Assembly: GCF_900114785.1 (NCBI RefSeq)
Contig: NZ_FOUG01000022.1
Location: 1 to 64,000, forward strand
Source of the DNA: Variovorax sp. OV329
GTDB lineage: Bacteria; Pseudomonadota; Gammaproteobacteria; Burkholderiales; Burkholderiaceae_C
DNA length: 64,000 nt
Reading direction: 5' to 3'
The notes below the pieces were generated by a model that did not search any database, had not been told where the DNA came from, and saw only the letters and a program-made list of their open reading frames with translations. Made by a program: the position numbers and the translations under genes. This document shows, piece after piece, positions 16,599-24,974 of this stretch. Position 1 is the stretch's first letter; the number at the start of each line of letters is the position of its first letter.

Positions 16599-17942
16599 TC
16601 AGCGCGCGGGGCGCAGGAAGCCGCGGGCCGGTGCCAGCCAGGCTGCTTGTCCAGGGATCTCTTCGGCGCTCCACGGGGATTCGCCGGTGAAGAAGAGGCC
16701 GTCGGGCAGCAGCAGGAAGCCACGCGCCTGCACGTCGCCCCCAGGTGACAGCACCCGCAGGTGCAGTTCGCCGGAGCGCAGCTCGTCACCCGGCACGAGG
16801 CGCACGTGCTCTGCTTCCGGCCAGGCCCGGCGCAACGCCTGCGCCGCGGCGTCGGCCAGCTCGCCCCGTGTGGACAGCACCCAGCGCACCGGGCCCGGCG
16901 CCGCGGCTCGAAGCGCCTCGAAGTGCGCGGCATCTGCGGGCTGCGGATCGATCAGCGCCCAGGGGCCATCACCGTTGCCGGAACCGACGAAGTAGCTGTG
17001 CGCGCCCGGCCCTTCGCCCTCTGACGCGGTGACCCGCACCACGCGCGGCGACAGCGCGAGCACCTGGCCGCCCTCCAGCGTGTGGCGCCCGTGGCCACGG
17101 CCGTCGGGGTCCACGTAGCCCAACTCGGCATAGGCGGGCTCTTCCATGTTCACCGGGCGCGGTGCGCCCGGCCCGCCGGCCACGCGGGGCATGGTCAGCG
17201 GGATGTCGCGCAGTGTGCCTGCATGGGCCATGCATTCCTGCACGCTGCCGAACGTCGCCAGCTGCTCCAGGATGCGCCGGGTCACGTTCATCAGCTTGAG
17301 CCGGCGCGCGGGGTCGATGGCGTCCTGCGGCCGCAGCCAGGCGTGCTCGGCGATCTCCACCTGGTCGATCTGCACGTTCTGGCCGGGCGGCAGGGCCGCG
17401 ATGAAGAAGCGGGTGTCGAAGCGGCGCGGCATGCCAGGCGGCGTGAGCCAGTGCGCGAAGTAGTTCAGGCGGTCCATGGCCAGCTGCCAGCCCTGGTCGG
17501 CGCACATGGCCAGCAGCGCATCGGTGCCGGCAGCGGCCGCACCGCGCAAGGCCGCCAGGCGCTCGGCGCCCAGGCTGTCGAGGTCCACCAGCCGTTGCTG
17601 CGCGTCGTGCGCGAACAGGATGCCGGCCTCCTCGAAGCACTCGCGCACCGAGGCGGCGTAGTAGTCGAGCCCGCCCTGCGCAATCGACAGCCGCGTGCTC
17701 GCGGCCCGGTCGTCCACGCCGGCGCAGCAGGCATGCAGATGGCGGTCGTGCGCATCGAGCAGTCCGCCGGGGAACACGCTCGCGCCGCTGTTCTGGTCGT
17801 TGGCCTTCTCGATGCGGCGCAGCATCAGGGTCTCCAGGCCCTGCGCGCCGTCGCGCAGCACGATGAGGGTGGCGGCCTGGCGGATGGGGCGCACCGGGGC
17901 GGCCGGCGACGATGGCGGCGGGGTAGCGGGCGATGGAATCAT
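16599..17942 (-). CDS. NUDIX hydrolase fused to a degenerate metallo-beta-lactamase-like domain
   Basis: 447 residues from ATG 17942. An upstream in-frame ATG at 18056 would add a proline/cysteine-rich stretch that looks non-coding. The NUDIX part (about 20-260) has VFPGG at 56-60 and the box half RECFEEAGIL at 100-109. The usual short Nudix loop is expanded by about 30 residues, as in NUDT19-type CoA diphosphatases. Residues 295-447 align by eye with MBL-fold hydrolases (GPGAHSYFVG, ALIDPQPADAAHFEAL, LFFTGESPW). The metal motif expected after the WVLST strand is replaced by RGELAD, so this half should not bind zinc. Confidence 0.8.
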   Translation of the reverse strand: MIPSPATPPPSSPAAPVRPIRQAATLIVLRDGAQGLETLMLRRIEKANDQNSGASVFPGGLLDAHDRHLHACCAGVDDRAASTRLSIAQGGLDYYAASVRECFEEAGILFAHDAQQRLVDLDSLGAERLAALRGAAAAGTDALLAMCADQGWQLAMDRLNYFAHWLTPPGMPRRFDTRFFIAALPPGQNVQIDQVEIAEHAWLRPQDAIDPARRLKLMNVTRRILEQLATFGSVQECMAHAGTLRDIPLTMPRVAGGPGAPRPVNMEEPAYAELGYVDPDGRGHGRHTLEGGQVLALSPRVVRVTASEGEGPGAHSYFVGSGNGDGPWALIDPQPADAAHFEALRAAAPGPVRWVLSTRGELADAAAQALRRAWPEAEHVRLVPGDELRSGELHLRVLSPGGDVQARGFLLLPDGLFFTGESPWSAEEIPGQAAWLAPARGFLRPAR

Positions 17943-18085
17943 TGCGGTCGATGGTAGCGCCGCCACCCGCGGGGCAGGTGCGGCGCAGGTGACAGCTTTG
18001 AATCCGCAGGTACGCGGGACGTCCCGCACCTGGAGCAGGCCGAGGTAGCCGAGCACGAGATGAGGCCTGGCCCGCCCGAGCCGCG

Positions 18086-19426
18086 CTACAGGACCAGGAT
18101 CGCGCGGAAGTCGTTCACGTTGGTGTGCGTGGGCCCGGTCACCAGCAGGTCGCCGATGGCATCGAAGTAGCCGTAGGCGTCGTTGCGGTCCAGGTGGTCC
18201 GACAGCTTCTTACCGGCCGCCTCGGCGCGCGACAGCGTGTCGGGCGTGACGAAGGCGCCGGCGTTGTCCTCCACGCCGTCGATGCCGTCCGTGTCGGCCG
18301 CCAGTGCCCACACCGCCTGCTGCGCCATCAGCGCACCGGCCAGGCCCAGGCAGAACTCGCCGGCCCGCCCGCCGCGGCCCTTGGCCTGGCCGGGCTGGCG
18401 TGGACGGATGGTGACCGTGGTCTCGCCGCCCGAAAGGATCACGCAGGGCTTCGCAAAGGGAGCGCCGCGATGTGCGACGGCTCGCGCCAGCGCGGCGTGC
18501 ACCTTGCCGACCTCGCGCGACTCGCCCTCGATCTCGTCGCTGAGGATGTGCGCCTCGATGCCGGCGGCACGTGCTGCGGCGGCGGCTGATTCCAGCGATT
18601 GCTGGGGCGTGGCGATCAGGTGCACCTCGTGGCCCTTGAACACCGGGTCCTTCGGGTCGGGCGTTTCCAGCGCGCCGCTCTTGAGCGCCGCGCGCACCGC
18701 GTCGGGGATCTGGATGCGGTAGCGGTCCAGGATGCCCAGCGCATCGGCGCAGGTGGTGTCGTCCGGCACCGTGGGGCCGCTGGCGATGATGGCCGGGTCG
18801 TCGCCCGGCACGTCGCTGATGGTCAGCGTGACCACCCGCGCCGGCCCGCAGGCGGCGGCCAGGCGGCCACCCTTGATGCGCGACAGGTGCTTGCGCACGC
18901 AGTTCATCTCGCCGATGTTGGCGCCGCTGTCCAGCAGGTCCTTGTTGATGCGCTGCTTGTCTTCCAGCGTGAGGCCCTCGGCCGGCAGCACCAGCAGCGA
19001 GGAGCCGCCGCCGGAGATCAGGCACAGCACCAGGTCATCGGCCGTGAGCCCCTGCGTGAGCGCGAGGATGCGCTCGGCCGCCTGCATGCCGGCCGCGTCG
19101 GGCACGGGATGCGAGGCCTCGACGATCTCGATGCGCTGCGCCAGGCCCTCGGGCCGCGGCGGGATGTGGCCGTAGCGCGTGACCACCAGGCCCGACAGCG
19201 GTGCGTCGGCCGGCCAAAGGGCTTCGAGCGCCTGGGCCATCGAGGCGCCGGCCTTGCCCGCGCCCAGCACCAGCGTGCGGCCGTTGGGCGGCTTGGGCAG
19301 CTTCGCGCCCATGCTAGACAGCGGCAAGGCACGGTCCACCGCCACGCGGTAGAGGTGCTCGAGGAATTGGCGCGGGGCTTGCCGTGCGTCGGGCACGGGG
19401 CCTGCGGCTGGATTCGATGCGATCAT
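18086..19426 (-). CDS. ttuD: Glycerate 2-kinase, type 2 (GckA/TtuD, MOFRL family)
   Basis: 446 residues. N-terminal DUF4147 domain with LVLGAGKAGASMAQALE (about 52-68) and the phosphate-binding LCLISGGGSSLLVLP (about 133-147). The C-terminal MOFRL domain (about 320-440) has LSGGETTVTIRP, GGRAGEFCLGLAGAL and DTDGIDG. It phosphorylates glycerate to 2-phosphoglycerate, the final step of the tartronate-semialdehyde route that recycles glyoxylate. Older annotations call the same family hydroxypyruvate reductase. It is divergent from the 8-oxoguanine deaminase gene with only 41 bases between the starts. This places it at the edge of the purine island, where glyoxylate would be produced. Confidence 0.9.
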   Translation of the reverse strand: MIASNPAAGPVPDARQAPRQFLEHLYRVAVDRALPLSSMGAKLPKPPNGRTLVLGAGKAGASMAQALEALWPADAPLSGLVVTRYGHIPPRPEGLAQRIEIVEASHPVPDAAGMQAAERILALTQGLTADDLVLCLISGGGSSLLVLPAEGLTLEDKQRINKDLLDSGANIGEMNCVRKHLSRIKGGRLAAACGPARVVTLTISDVPGDDPAIIASGPTVPDDTTCADALGILDRYRIQIPDAVRAALKSGALETPDPKDPVFKGHEVHLIATPQQSLESAAAAARAAGIEAHILSDEIEGESREVGKVHAALARAVAHRGAPFAKPCVILSGGETTVTIRPRQPGQAKGRGGRAGEFCLGLAGALMAQQAVWALAADTDGIDGVEDNAGAFVTPDTLSRAEAAGKKLSDHLDRNDAYGYFDAIGDLLVTGPTHTNVNDFRAILVL

Positions 19427-19467
19427 TGCTCTTCAATCTCCAACGTACTTCCCGGATTGTCTGCGCT

Positions 19468-20856
19468 ATGGCAACGCTCCTGATTCGCGACGCCCAATGC
19501 GTCGCCACCTTCGACGATCGACGCAGCGAACTGCGCGATGCCTCCATTCTGATCCGTGACCATGTGGTCGAGGCCATCGGCCCCGCCGACGCGCTGCCGC
19601 GCGAGGCCGACGAGGTGATCGACGCGCGCGGCCACCTGGTGGTGCCGGGGCTGGTCAACACGCACCACCACATGTACCAGTCGCTCACCCGCGCCATTCC
19701 CGGCGTGCAGGATGCCGAGCTGTTCTCGTGGCTGCGCGGCCTGTACCCGATCTGGGCCGGGCTCACGCCCGAGATGGTGCAGGTGTCCACGCAGCTGGCC
19801 ATGGCCGAGCTGCTGCTGTCGGGCTGCACCACCAGCAGCGACCACCTCTACATCTACCCCAACGGCGTGCGGCTGGACGACAGCATCGAGGCGGCGCACG
19901 AGATCGGCATGCGCTTCGTGGCCACCCGCGGCAGCATGAGCGTGGGTGCCTCCCAAGGCGGCCTGCCGCCCGACCGCGTGGTGGAGCGCGAGGACGCGAT
20001 CCTGAAGGACACGCAGCGCCTCATCGAGACCTGGCACGACAAGTCGCACGGCGCGATGGTGAACGTGGCGGTGGCGCCCTGCTCTCCCTTCTCGGTCAGC
20101 CGCGACCTGATGCGCGAATCGGCCACCATGGCGCGCGCCTTCGGCGTGCGGCTGCACACGCACCTGGCCGAGAACGACCACGACATCGCCTACAGCCGCG
20201 AGAAGTTCAACTGCACCCCGGCCGAGTACGCGCAGGACCTGGGCTGGCTGGGCCACGACGTGTGGCATGCGCACTGCGTGAAGCTGGACGAGGCCGGCAT
20301 CGCCCTGTTCGCGAAGACGCGCACCGGCGTGGCGCACTGCCCCTGCAGCAACATGCGCCTGGCCTCGGGCATCGCGCCGGTGCGCCGCATGCTCGACGCG
20401 GGCGTGCCGGTGGGCCTGGGCGTGGACGGCAGCGCCAGCAACGACGGCGCCCACATGGTGAACGAGGCGCGGCAGGCAATGCTGCTGGCCCGCGTGGGCC
20501 GCGCGCTGGAGCCCTTCGGCTGCGACCATGGCCCCTCGGAGATGACGGCGCGCAATGCACTTGAGATTGCGACCCGCGGCGGCGCCCAGGTGCTGGGCCG
20601 CGCCGACATCGGCCACCTCGCGCCGGGCATGTGCGCCGACCTGGCGATGTTCGACCTGCGCACGCTGGGATTCGCCGGCGGCGCGGTGCACGACCCGGTG
20701 GCCAGCCTGCTGCTGTGCGCCAGCCCGCAGGCGGCCTTCACGGTGGTCAACGGCCGCGTGGTGGTGCGCGAAGGGCAGCTCGCCACGCTGGAGCCGGAGC
20801 CGCTGGTGGAGCGTCACAACCGGCTCGCCGTGCAACTGGCGCAGGCCGCGCATTGA
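19468..20856 (+). CDS. 8-oxoguanine deaminase (amidohydrolase superfamily)
   Basis: 462 residues from ATG 19468; upstream in-frame ATGs lie in the divergent gene and are not needed. The TIM-barrel metal ligands are visible: NTHHHMYQS (His66 and His68), HTHLAEN, HAHCVKLDE and GLGVDGSASND. The sequence type matches the 8-oxoguanine deaminase/hydroxyatrazine ethylaminohydrolase branch (LYPIWAGLTPEMV, CPCSNMRLASGIAPVR). The reaction would convert 8-oxoguanine to urate plus ammonia. The convergent neighbour is urate hydroxylase PuuD, so product and next enzyme sit side by side, which supports the assignment over plain guanine deaminase. Confidence 0.88.
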   Translation: MATLLIRDAQCVATFDDRRSELRDASILIRDHVVEAIGPADALPREADEVIDARGHLVVPGLVNTHHHMYQSLTRAIPGVQDAELFSWLRGLYPIWAGLTPEMVQVSTQLAMAELLLSGCTTSSDHLYIYPNGVRLDDSIEAAHEIGMRFVATRGSMSVGASQGGLPPDRVVEREDAILKDTQRLIETWHDKSHGAMVNVAVAPCSPFSVSRDLMRESATMARAFGVRLHTHLAENDHDIAYSREKFNCTPAEYAQDLGWLGHDVWHAHCVKLDEAGIALFAKTRTGVAHCPCSNMRLASGIAPVRRMLDAGVPVGLGVDGSASNDGAHMVNEARQAMLLARVGRALEPFGCDHGPSEMTARNALEIATRGGAQVLGRADIGHLAPGMCADLAMFDLRTLGFAGGAVHDPVASLLLCASPQAAFTVVNGRVVVREGQLATLEPEPLVERHNRLAVQLAQAAH

Positions 20857-20860
20857 GGTT

Positions 20861-20894
20861 CAGGGCACGGGCGCATCGATCGTCCCGTGCCCCT
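20861..20894. terminator. Bidirectional hairpin between convergent genes
   Basis: GGGCACGGG (20863-20871) pairs with CCCGTGCCC (20884-20892), nine perfect pairs with a 12-base loop. It fills the 42-base gap between the 8-oxoguanine deaminase stop (20856) and the puuD stop (20899). There is no U-tract on either side, so termination may be weak. Confidence 0.45.
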
Positions 20895-20898
20895 GGCG

Positions 20899-22104
20899 TC
20901 ACTTGGTGACGGCGCCGTCCTGGAACCACTTGCCCAGCAGCGCACGCTCTGCATCGGTGATCTGGGTGGCGTTGTTCATCGGCATGATCTTGGTGACCAC
21001 TGCCTGCTGGTAGATGCCCTGGGCGTGCTGGGTGACGTCGGCCGGCGTGTCCAGGCGCACGTTCTTCATCTGCACCGCGGCGCCGTGGCACATGTAGCAG
21101 CGCTGCTCCAGCACCTTCTGCACCTCGCCGTACGACACCTTCTGCACGGCCGCGCCGGGCGCCGGCTCCGGCGTGGGTTCGGGGCGCATCCAGACGATGG
21201 TCAGGCCCAGCACCACCACGCCCAGCATCGCGTAGGGCAGCGGGTTGCCGGCGTTGCCCAGCTTGAAGCGGTGGCGCACCACGAAGAACTGGCGGATGGC
21301 CGCGCCGCCCAGCATGATCAGCAGCAGGACGACCCAGTTGTACTTGTGCGTGTAGGTGAAGCTGTAGTGGTTGCTCAGCATCGCGAACAGCACCGGCAGC
21401 GTGAAGTAGGTGTTGTGCACGCTGCGCTGCTTGCCGCGGGCGCCGTGGATCGGGTCCACCGGCTTGCCTTCGCGCAGCGCAGCGACGTTCTTGCGCTGGC
21501 CGGGAATGATCCAGAAGAACACGTTGCCGCTCATGGTGGTGGCCATCATGGCGCCCACCAGCAGGAAGGCGGCGCGGCCGGCGAACCAGTGGCAGGCCAG
21601 CCAGGCGGCCGCGGCCACCAGCAGGGCCACCAGCACGCCGACGATGGTGTCGCCGTTCTTGCGCTGGCCGAAGAGCTGGCAGATGGCGTCGTAGGCCATC
21701 CAGAACACCACGAAGAAGGCCAGCGCCACGCCGATGGCGGCGCCCGGCTGCCAGTCCATCTTGCTCTTGTCGATGAGGTAGGTGCTGGCGTTCCAGAGGT
21801 AGGACATGGTGAACAGCGCGAAGCCGGTCAGCCAGGTCGAATAGCTTTCCCAGTAGGACCAGTGCAGGTGGTCGGGCAGCTTCTTGGGCGCCAGCGCGTA
21901 CTTCTGCATGTTGTAGAAGCCGCCGCCGTGCACGGCCCACTGCTCGCCGCCCACGCCCTTGTCCAGCGACTCCGGGTCCTGCGGCTTCTCGAGGCTGTTG
22001 TCCAGCATCACGAAGTAGAAGGAGGCGCCGATCCAGGCGATGGCGGTAATGACGTGGACCCAGCGCAGCAGCAGGTTGGCCCAGTCGAGGTAGTAGCTTT
22101 CCAT
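20899..22104 (-). CDS. puuD: Membrane urate hydroxylase with cytochrome c domain (PuuD)
   Basis: 401 residues. About eight membrane helices form the N-terminal DUF989 domain (LLLRWVHVITAIAWIGASFY, FALFTMSYLWN, AAIGVALAFFVVFWMAY, MATTMSGNVFFWIIPGQR). After a Pro-rich linker (PEPTPEPAPGA) comes a periplasmic cytochrome c domain with CYMCH (Cys336, Cys339, His340) and a KIMPMNN candidate axial methionine. PuuD oxidises urate to 5-hydroxyisourate and feeds electrons to the respiratory chain instead of making hydrogen peroxide. A GntR-type site lies 144 bases upstream at 22248. The next step is encoded by uraH at 23824. Confidence 0.95.
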   Translation of the reverse strand: MESYYLDWANLLLRWVHVITAIAWIGASFYFVMLDNSLEKPQDPESLDKGVGGEQWAVHGGGFYNMQKYALAPKKLPDHLHWSYWESYSTWLTGFALFTMSYLWNASTYLIDKSKMDWQPGAAIGVALAFFVVFWMAYDAICQLFGQRKNGDTIVGVLVALLVAAAAWLACHWFAGRAAFLLVGAMMATTMSGNVFFWIIPGQRKNVAALREGKPVDPIHGARGKQRSVHNTYFTLPVLFAMLSNHYSFTYTHKYNWVVLLLIMLGGAAIRQFFVVRHRFKLGNAGNPLPYAMLGVVVLGLTIVWMRPEPTPEPAPGAAVQKVSYGEVQKVLEQRCYMCHGAAVQMKNVRLDTPADVTQHAQGIYQQAVVTKIMPMNNATQITDAERALLGKWFQDGAVTK

Positions 22105-22247
22105 GTGAGGCTCTCAACCTTGGCGGCGCTTGGGCGCCGCTTCTTGTGTGGACCTGCTCACCACTGCGGGCGCTGTAAGCAGAGAATTGACCGCGAACGA
22201 CAGACGGGGGACCCGCCTCGCTCCGCTGCGGCTACTGTGGACTGAAG

Positions 22248-22255
22248 TGTATACA
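22248..22255. promoter_or_regulatory. Candidate GntR operator upstream of puuD (TGTATACA)
   Basis: The perfect palindrome TGTATACA stands in the context AAGTGTATACAGTT. The same 14 bases occur at 24226-24239 before uraH and the GntR gene. The gap 22105-22301 separates xdhC from puuD and otherwise shows nothing coding. It is AT-richer near the site, as expected for a promoter of puuD. Confidence 0.55.
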
Positions 22256-22301
22256 GTTTTGGAATCTGATCGTAGTGGGCACGCGCCGCGGGCCTTAGTG
22301 G

Positions 22302-23117
22302 TTAACCCTGAGAGATCGATTGCAACAACTGTGCCGACACCGCCACGGCGATCACCTCCGGCTCCTTGCCGGTGATGCCCGGCACGCCGATCGGGCAGGT
22401 GATGTGGTCCATCTCCGCCTCGGTGAAGCCGCGCGCCTCCAGCCGGTGCCGGAAGGTGGCCCACTTGGTCTTGCTGCCGATCAGGCCGATGTAGGGCAGG
22501 TCGCCCTTCTCGCGCTGGCGCTTGAGGCAGGCGATGACGATGTCGAGGTCTTCCGCGTGGCTGAAGCTCATGATGAGCACGCGTGAATTCGTGGCCAGCT
22601 GCGCCACCGCGTCCTGCACCGGCTCGGAATGCTCGGTCTCGATCTGCACCGGCAGCTGCGGCGGGAACACGCCGTCGCGGCTGTCGATCCAGCGCACCGA
22701 GAAAGGCAGCGTGGACAGCAGCCGCGCCAGCGCCGCGCCCACGTGGCCGCCGCCAAAGAGGGCGACCGGGTTCAGGTGTGCGGTGAGCTCGGTGCGCAGC
22801 GCGGCGATGTCGGCCTCGGAGATGCGCTGGTAGCTAAGGTAGACCACGCCGCCGCAGCACTGCCCCAGGGTGGGGCCCAGCGGATAGCGGCGCACGCCCT
22901 CGATGGCCGTGCCGCCGTCGGTCCAGGCACGCGCTTCCTGCGTGGCCTGGAATTCGAGTTGCCCGCCGCCGATGGTGCCGGTGAGGTCATCCTCCCACAC
23001 CGCCATCCAGGTGCCCTTCTCGCGCGGCGCCGAGCCCTGCGTGGCATGCACGCGCACGAGCACGCCTTGCTCGCCCCTGGCGAGCCGCGCCAGCAATGTG
23101 TCGACCAGGCCGTTCAT
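22302..23117 (-). CDS. xdhC: Xanthine dehydrogenase accessory protein XdhC
   Basis: 271 residues from ATG 23117. An N-terminal XdhC/CoxI domain has RVHATQGSAPREKGTWM and TIGGGQLEFQA, with GQCCGG near residue 95. The C-terminal Rossmann-like domain has VALFGGGHVGAALARLL and SKTKWATFRHRLEARGF. XdhC binds molybdopterin, promotes its sulfuration and inserts it into xanthine dehydrogenase. The structural xdhA/xdhB genes are not in the window next to it and are probably elsewhere. A role for the hydroxylase at 5758-9438 is possible but the two are far apart and not co-regulated by any visible site. Confidence 0.9.
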   Translation of the reverse strand: MNGLVDTLLARLARGEQGVLVRVHATQGSAPREKGTWMAVWEDDLTGTIGGGQLEFQATQEARAWTDGGTAIEGVRRYPLGPTLGQCCGGVVYLSYQRISEADIAALRTELTAHLNPVALFGGGHVGAALARLLSTLPFSVRWIDSRDGVFPPQLPVQIETEHSEPVQDAVAQLATNSRVLIMSFSHAEDLDIVIACLKRQREKGDLPYIGLIGSKTKWATFRHRLEARGFTEAEMDHITCPIGVPGITGKEPEVIAVAVSAQLLQSISQG

Positions 23118-23176
23118 GTGTGAAAGCGAAACCTCGTGTTGCGGCGCAGCGTGCGGAGCACGGTATAAATCCGCCG

Positions 23177-23683
23177 ATGCATTTTGAACGCCTGTCCCGA
23201 CGCCTTGCCTTCGCCGGCCTTTTCCTTGCAACCCTCATCGTGGCCGGCTGCGGCACCGCGCCCGACGGCGCCGTGCGCGGACAGATCAGCGACGCAGAAG
23301 CCCCCGGAAGCATTGCCGCCCGGCCGACGCCGCGCGCCAGCAACGCCGCCACGGCGCGCGACTACCGCCGCGATGCCGCCGGCCACGTCTACGCCCTCAA
23401 CCAGAACCGCATCTACAAGGGCAAGCTGCCGCCGCTGCTCTACGCCATCGGCACGCTGGAAGTGAACCTCGACGCCCAGGGCCGCGTGCGCTCCGTGCAT
23501 TGGCTGCGCGCGCCCAAGCATGCGCCGGAGGTCATCAAGGAGATCGAGCGCACCGTGCTCGCCGCCGCGCCCTACCCGGCCGCAACGCGGCTGGGCGCGG
23601 TGACCTGGACGGACACCTGGCTGTGGGACGAGAGTGGCAAGTTCCAACTGGATACCTTGAGCGAGGGCCAGCTTCAAGATTAG
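23177..23683 (+). CDS. Putative lipoprotein with TonB-like C-terminal domain
   Basis: 168 residues from ATG 23177. A signal peptide with lipobox LIVAGC (Cys near residue 22) indicates lipidation. Residues 75-160 (LPPLLYAIGTLEVNLDAQGR, SVHWLRAPKHAPEVIKEIER, AAPYPAATRL) follow the pattern of TonB C-terminal/energy-transducer-like domains, but there is no N-terminal TonB helix plus Pro-rich spacer. It is divergent from xdhC and convergent with uraH. It may be unrelated to purine metabolism; function not known. Confidence 0.75.
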   Translation: MHFERLSRRLAFAGLFLATLIVAGCGTAPDGAVRGQISDAEAPGSIAARPTPRASNAATARDYRRDAAGHVYALNQNRIYKGKLPPLLYAIGTLEVNLDAQGRVRSVHWLRAPKHAPEVIKEIERTVLAAAPYPAATRLGAVTWTDTWLWDESGKFQLDTLSEGQLQD

Positions 23684-23823
23684 CCCCGGGAGACGGCTGT
23701 CAGGCATCTCTTCGCCAGCCCCGCACCGGGGAACCGGCTTCGCCGGGCCCCTGGTGGGGTCGCCCCCTCGGGGGGTGGCGAATTACACGCAGCGAAGCGA
23801 AGTGAAAAGCCGGGGGGCGCCAT

Positions 23824-24174
23824 TCAGGAGCCACGGTAGGTGGAATAGCTCCAAGGGCTGACGAGCAAGGGCACGTGGTAGTGCTGGTCGGTATGCGCCA
23901 CGCCGAAGTCCAGCGCCACCTTGTTCAGGAAGTTCGGCTCCGGCAGCTTCACGCCCTTGGCCTTGAAGTAGCCCGCGACATCGAACACCAGGCGGTAGGT
24001 GCCCGTCTTCAGGCTGTTGTTGTCGTACAGGGGGCCGTCGCTGCGGCCGTCGCTGTTGAGGTTGAAGCGCTTGACCAGCGTGGCTGCATCGCCTTCGGTG
24101 GTGTAGAGGGCCACCTCCATGCCGGCTGCAGGGCCGCCATGCATCGTGTCCAGAACGTGAGTGCTCAATCCCAT
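23824..24174 (-). CDS. uraH: 5-hydroxyisourate hydrolase (transthyretin-like)
   Basis: 116 residues from ATG 24174; an in-frame ATG at 24225 is rejected because it overlaps the regulatory palindrome. The family marks are complete: MGLSTHVLDTMHGGPAAGM at the N-terminus, RSDGPLY in the middle, HYHVPLLVSPWSYSTYRGS with the C-terminal YRGS signature. It hydrolyses 5-hydroxyisourate, the PuuD product, to OHCU. It is divergent from the GntR gene at 24266, with a shared TGTATACA site between them. The gap before it (23684-23823) is GC-rich, has a CCCCCTCGGGGGG hairpin, and shows no gene. Confidence 0.96.
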   Translation of the reverse strand: MGLSTHVLDTMHGGPAAGMEVALYTTEGDAATLVKRFNLNSDGRSDGPLYDNNSLKTGTYRLVFDVAGYFKAKGVKLPEPNFLNKVALDFGVAHTDQHYHVPLLVSPWSYSTYRGS

Positions 24175-24228
24175 GGTGGGGCTCCTTCGCGTGGCAAGAA
24201 TGGGCCGGGAAAATCCGGTGGACAAAAG

Positions 24229-24236
24229 TGTATACA
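24229..24236. promoter_or_regulatory. Candidate GntR operator between uraH and gntR (TGTATACA)
   Basis: The palindrome lies 55 bases before the uraH start and 30 bases before the GntR gene start. It shares AAGTGTATACAGTT with the puuD site and the flank TNTGG beyond it. This is the position for autoregulation and control of uraH by the adjacent regulator. Confidence 0.6.
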
Positions 24237-24265
24237 GTTCTGGGCTTTAGGGCTATCATGAATTC

Positions 24266-24931
24266 ATGGACTCGACCACGACCCGTGCCATCGTCGACGC
24301 GCTCACCAAGGCCATCGTCGAACACCGCCTGCAGCCCGGCAGCAAACTTGCCGAGCAGAAGCTGGCGGACCACTTCGGCGTGTCGCGCACGCTGGTGCGC
24401 CAGGCCCTCTTCCAGCTCTCGCAGAACCGCCTGATCCGCCTGGAGCCCGCGCGCGGCGCCTTCGTGGCGGCGCCGGCGGTCGACGAGGCGCGGCAGGTGT
24501 TCGCGGTGCGCCGCATGCTGGAGGCCGAGATGGCGCGCGAGTTCGTGCGCAACGTCACGCCGGCCAAGATCAAGGCGCTGAAGGAACACGTGGCGCTCGA
24601 AAAGGCCTCGGTCGGCGGCGAGGACATCTCCGGCCGCACCGAGCTGCTGGGCGACTTCCATGTGCGCATGGCCGAACTCATGGGCAACCAGGTGCTGGCG
24701 CAGATGCTGGGCGAGCTGATCTCGCGCTGCGCGCTCATCACCCTCATGTACCAGAGCAAGTCCGCGGCAGCGCATTCCAATGACGAGCACGCCGACATCG
24801 TCAAGGCCCTCGCGGCCAAGGACGAAGAGCTTGCCGTCAAGCTCATGACCGAGCACCTCCTGCACGTCGAGGCCAACCTCACGTTCGACCGCAAGGTCCC
24901 CACCAGCGACATCGCGCTGGCCCTGTCCTGA
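24266..24931 (+). CDS. GntR-family regulator, FCD (FadR C-terminal) subfamily
   Basis: 221 residues. A winged helix spans residues 8-75 (GSKLAEQKLADHFGVSRTLV, LFQLSQNRLIRLEPARGAF). An all-helical FCD domain (about 85-205) has metal-ligand candidates in GDFHVRMAEL and EHLLHVEANL. It is the local candidate regulator of the purine island and is clearly paralogous to the GntR protein at 34547: both share EAR.VF.VRR.LE, LLGDFHV.MAE and EHL...EANL. It is followed after 43 bases by puuE, so it probably heads the puuE-uraD/allC-M20 operon. Confidence 0.92.
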   Translation: MDSTTTRAIVDALTKAIVEHRLQPGSKLAEQKLADHFGVSRTLVRQALFQLSQNRLIRLEPARGAFVAAPAVDEARQVFAVRRMLEAEMAREFVRNVTPAKIKALKEHVALEKASVGGEDISGRTELLGDFHVRMAELMGNQVLAQMLGELISRCALITLMYQSKSAAAHSNDEHADIVKALAAKDEELAVKLMTEHLLHVEANLTFDRKVPTSDIALALS

Positions 24932-24974
24932 CGCCTTCTCCCGGCGTCGCCCTCCACCTCATTCGACCCGCAAC

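Noticed and set aside
18057..18085. Extended NUDIX start at 18056
   Set aside because: The extra 38 residues are Pro/Cys-rich without similarity. The NUDIX domain begins after ATG 17942.
23757..23820. GC-rich hairpin region possibly a dispersed repeat
   Set aside because: The CCCCCTCGGGGGG hairpin resembles intergenic repeats of this bacterial group, but only one copy is in the window, so a repeat cannot be claimed.
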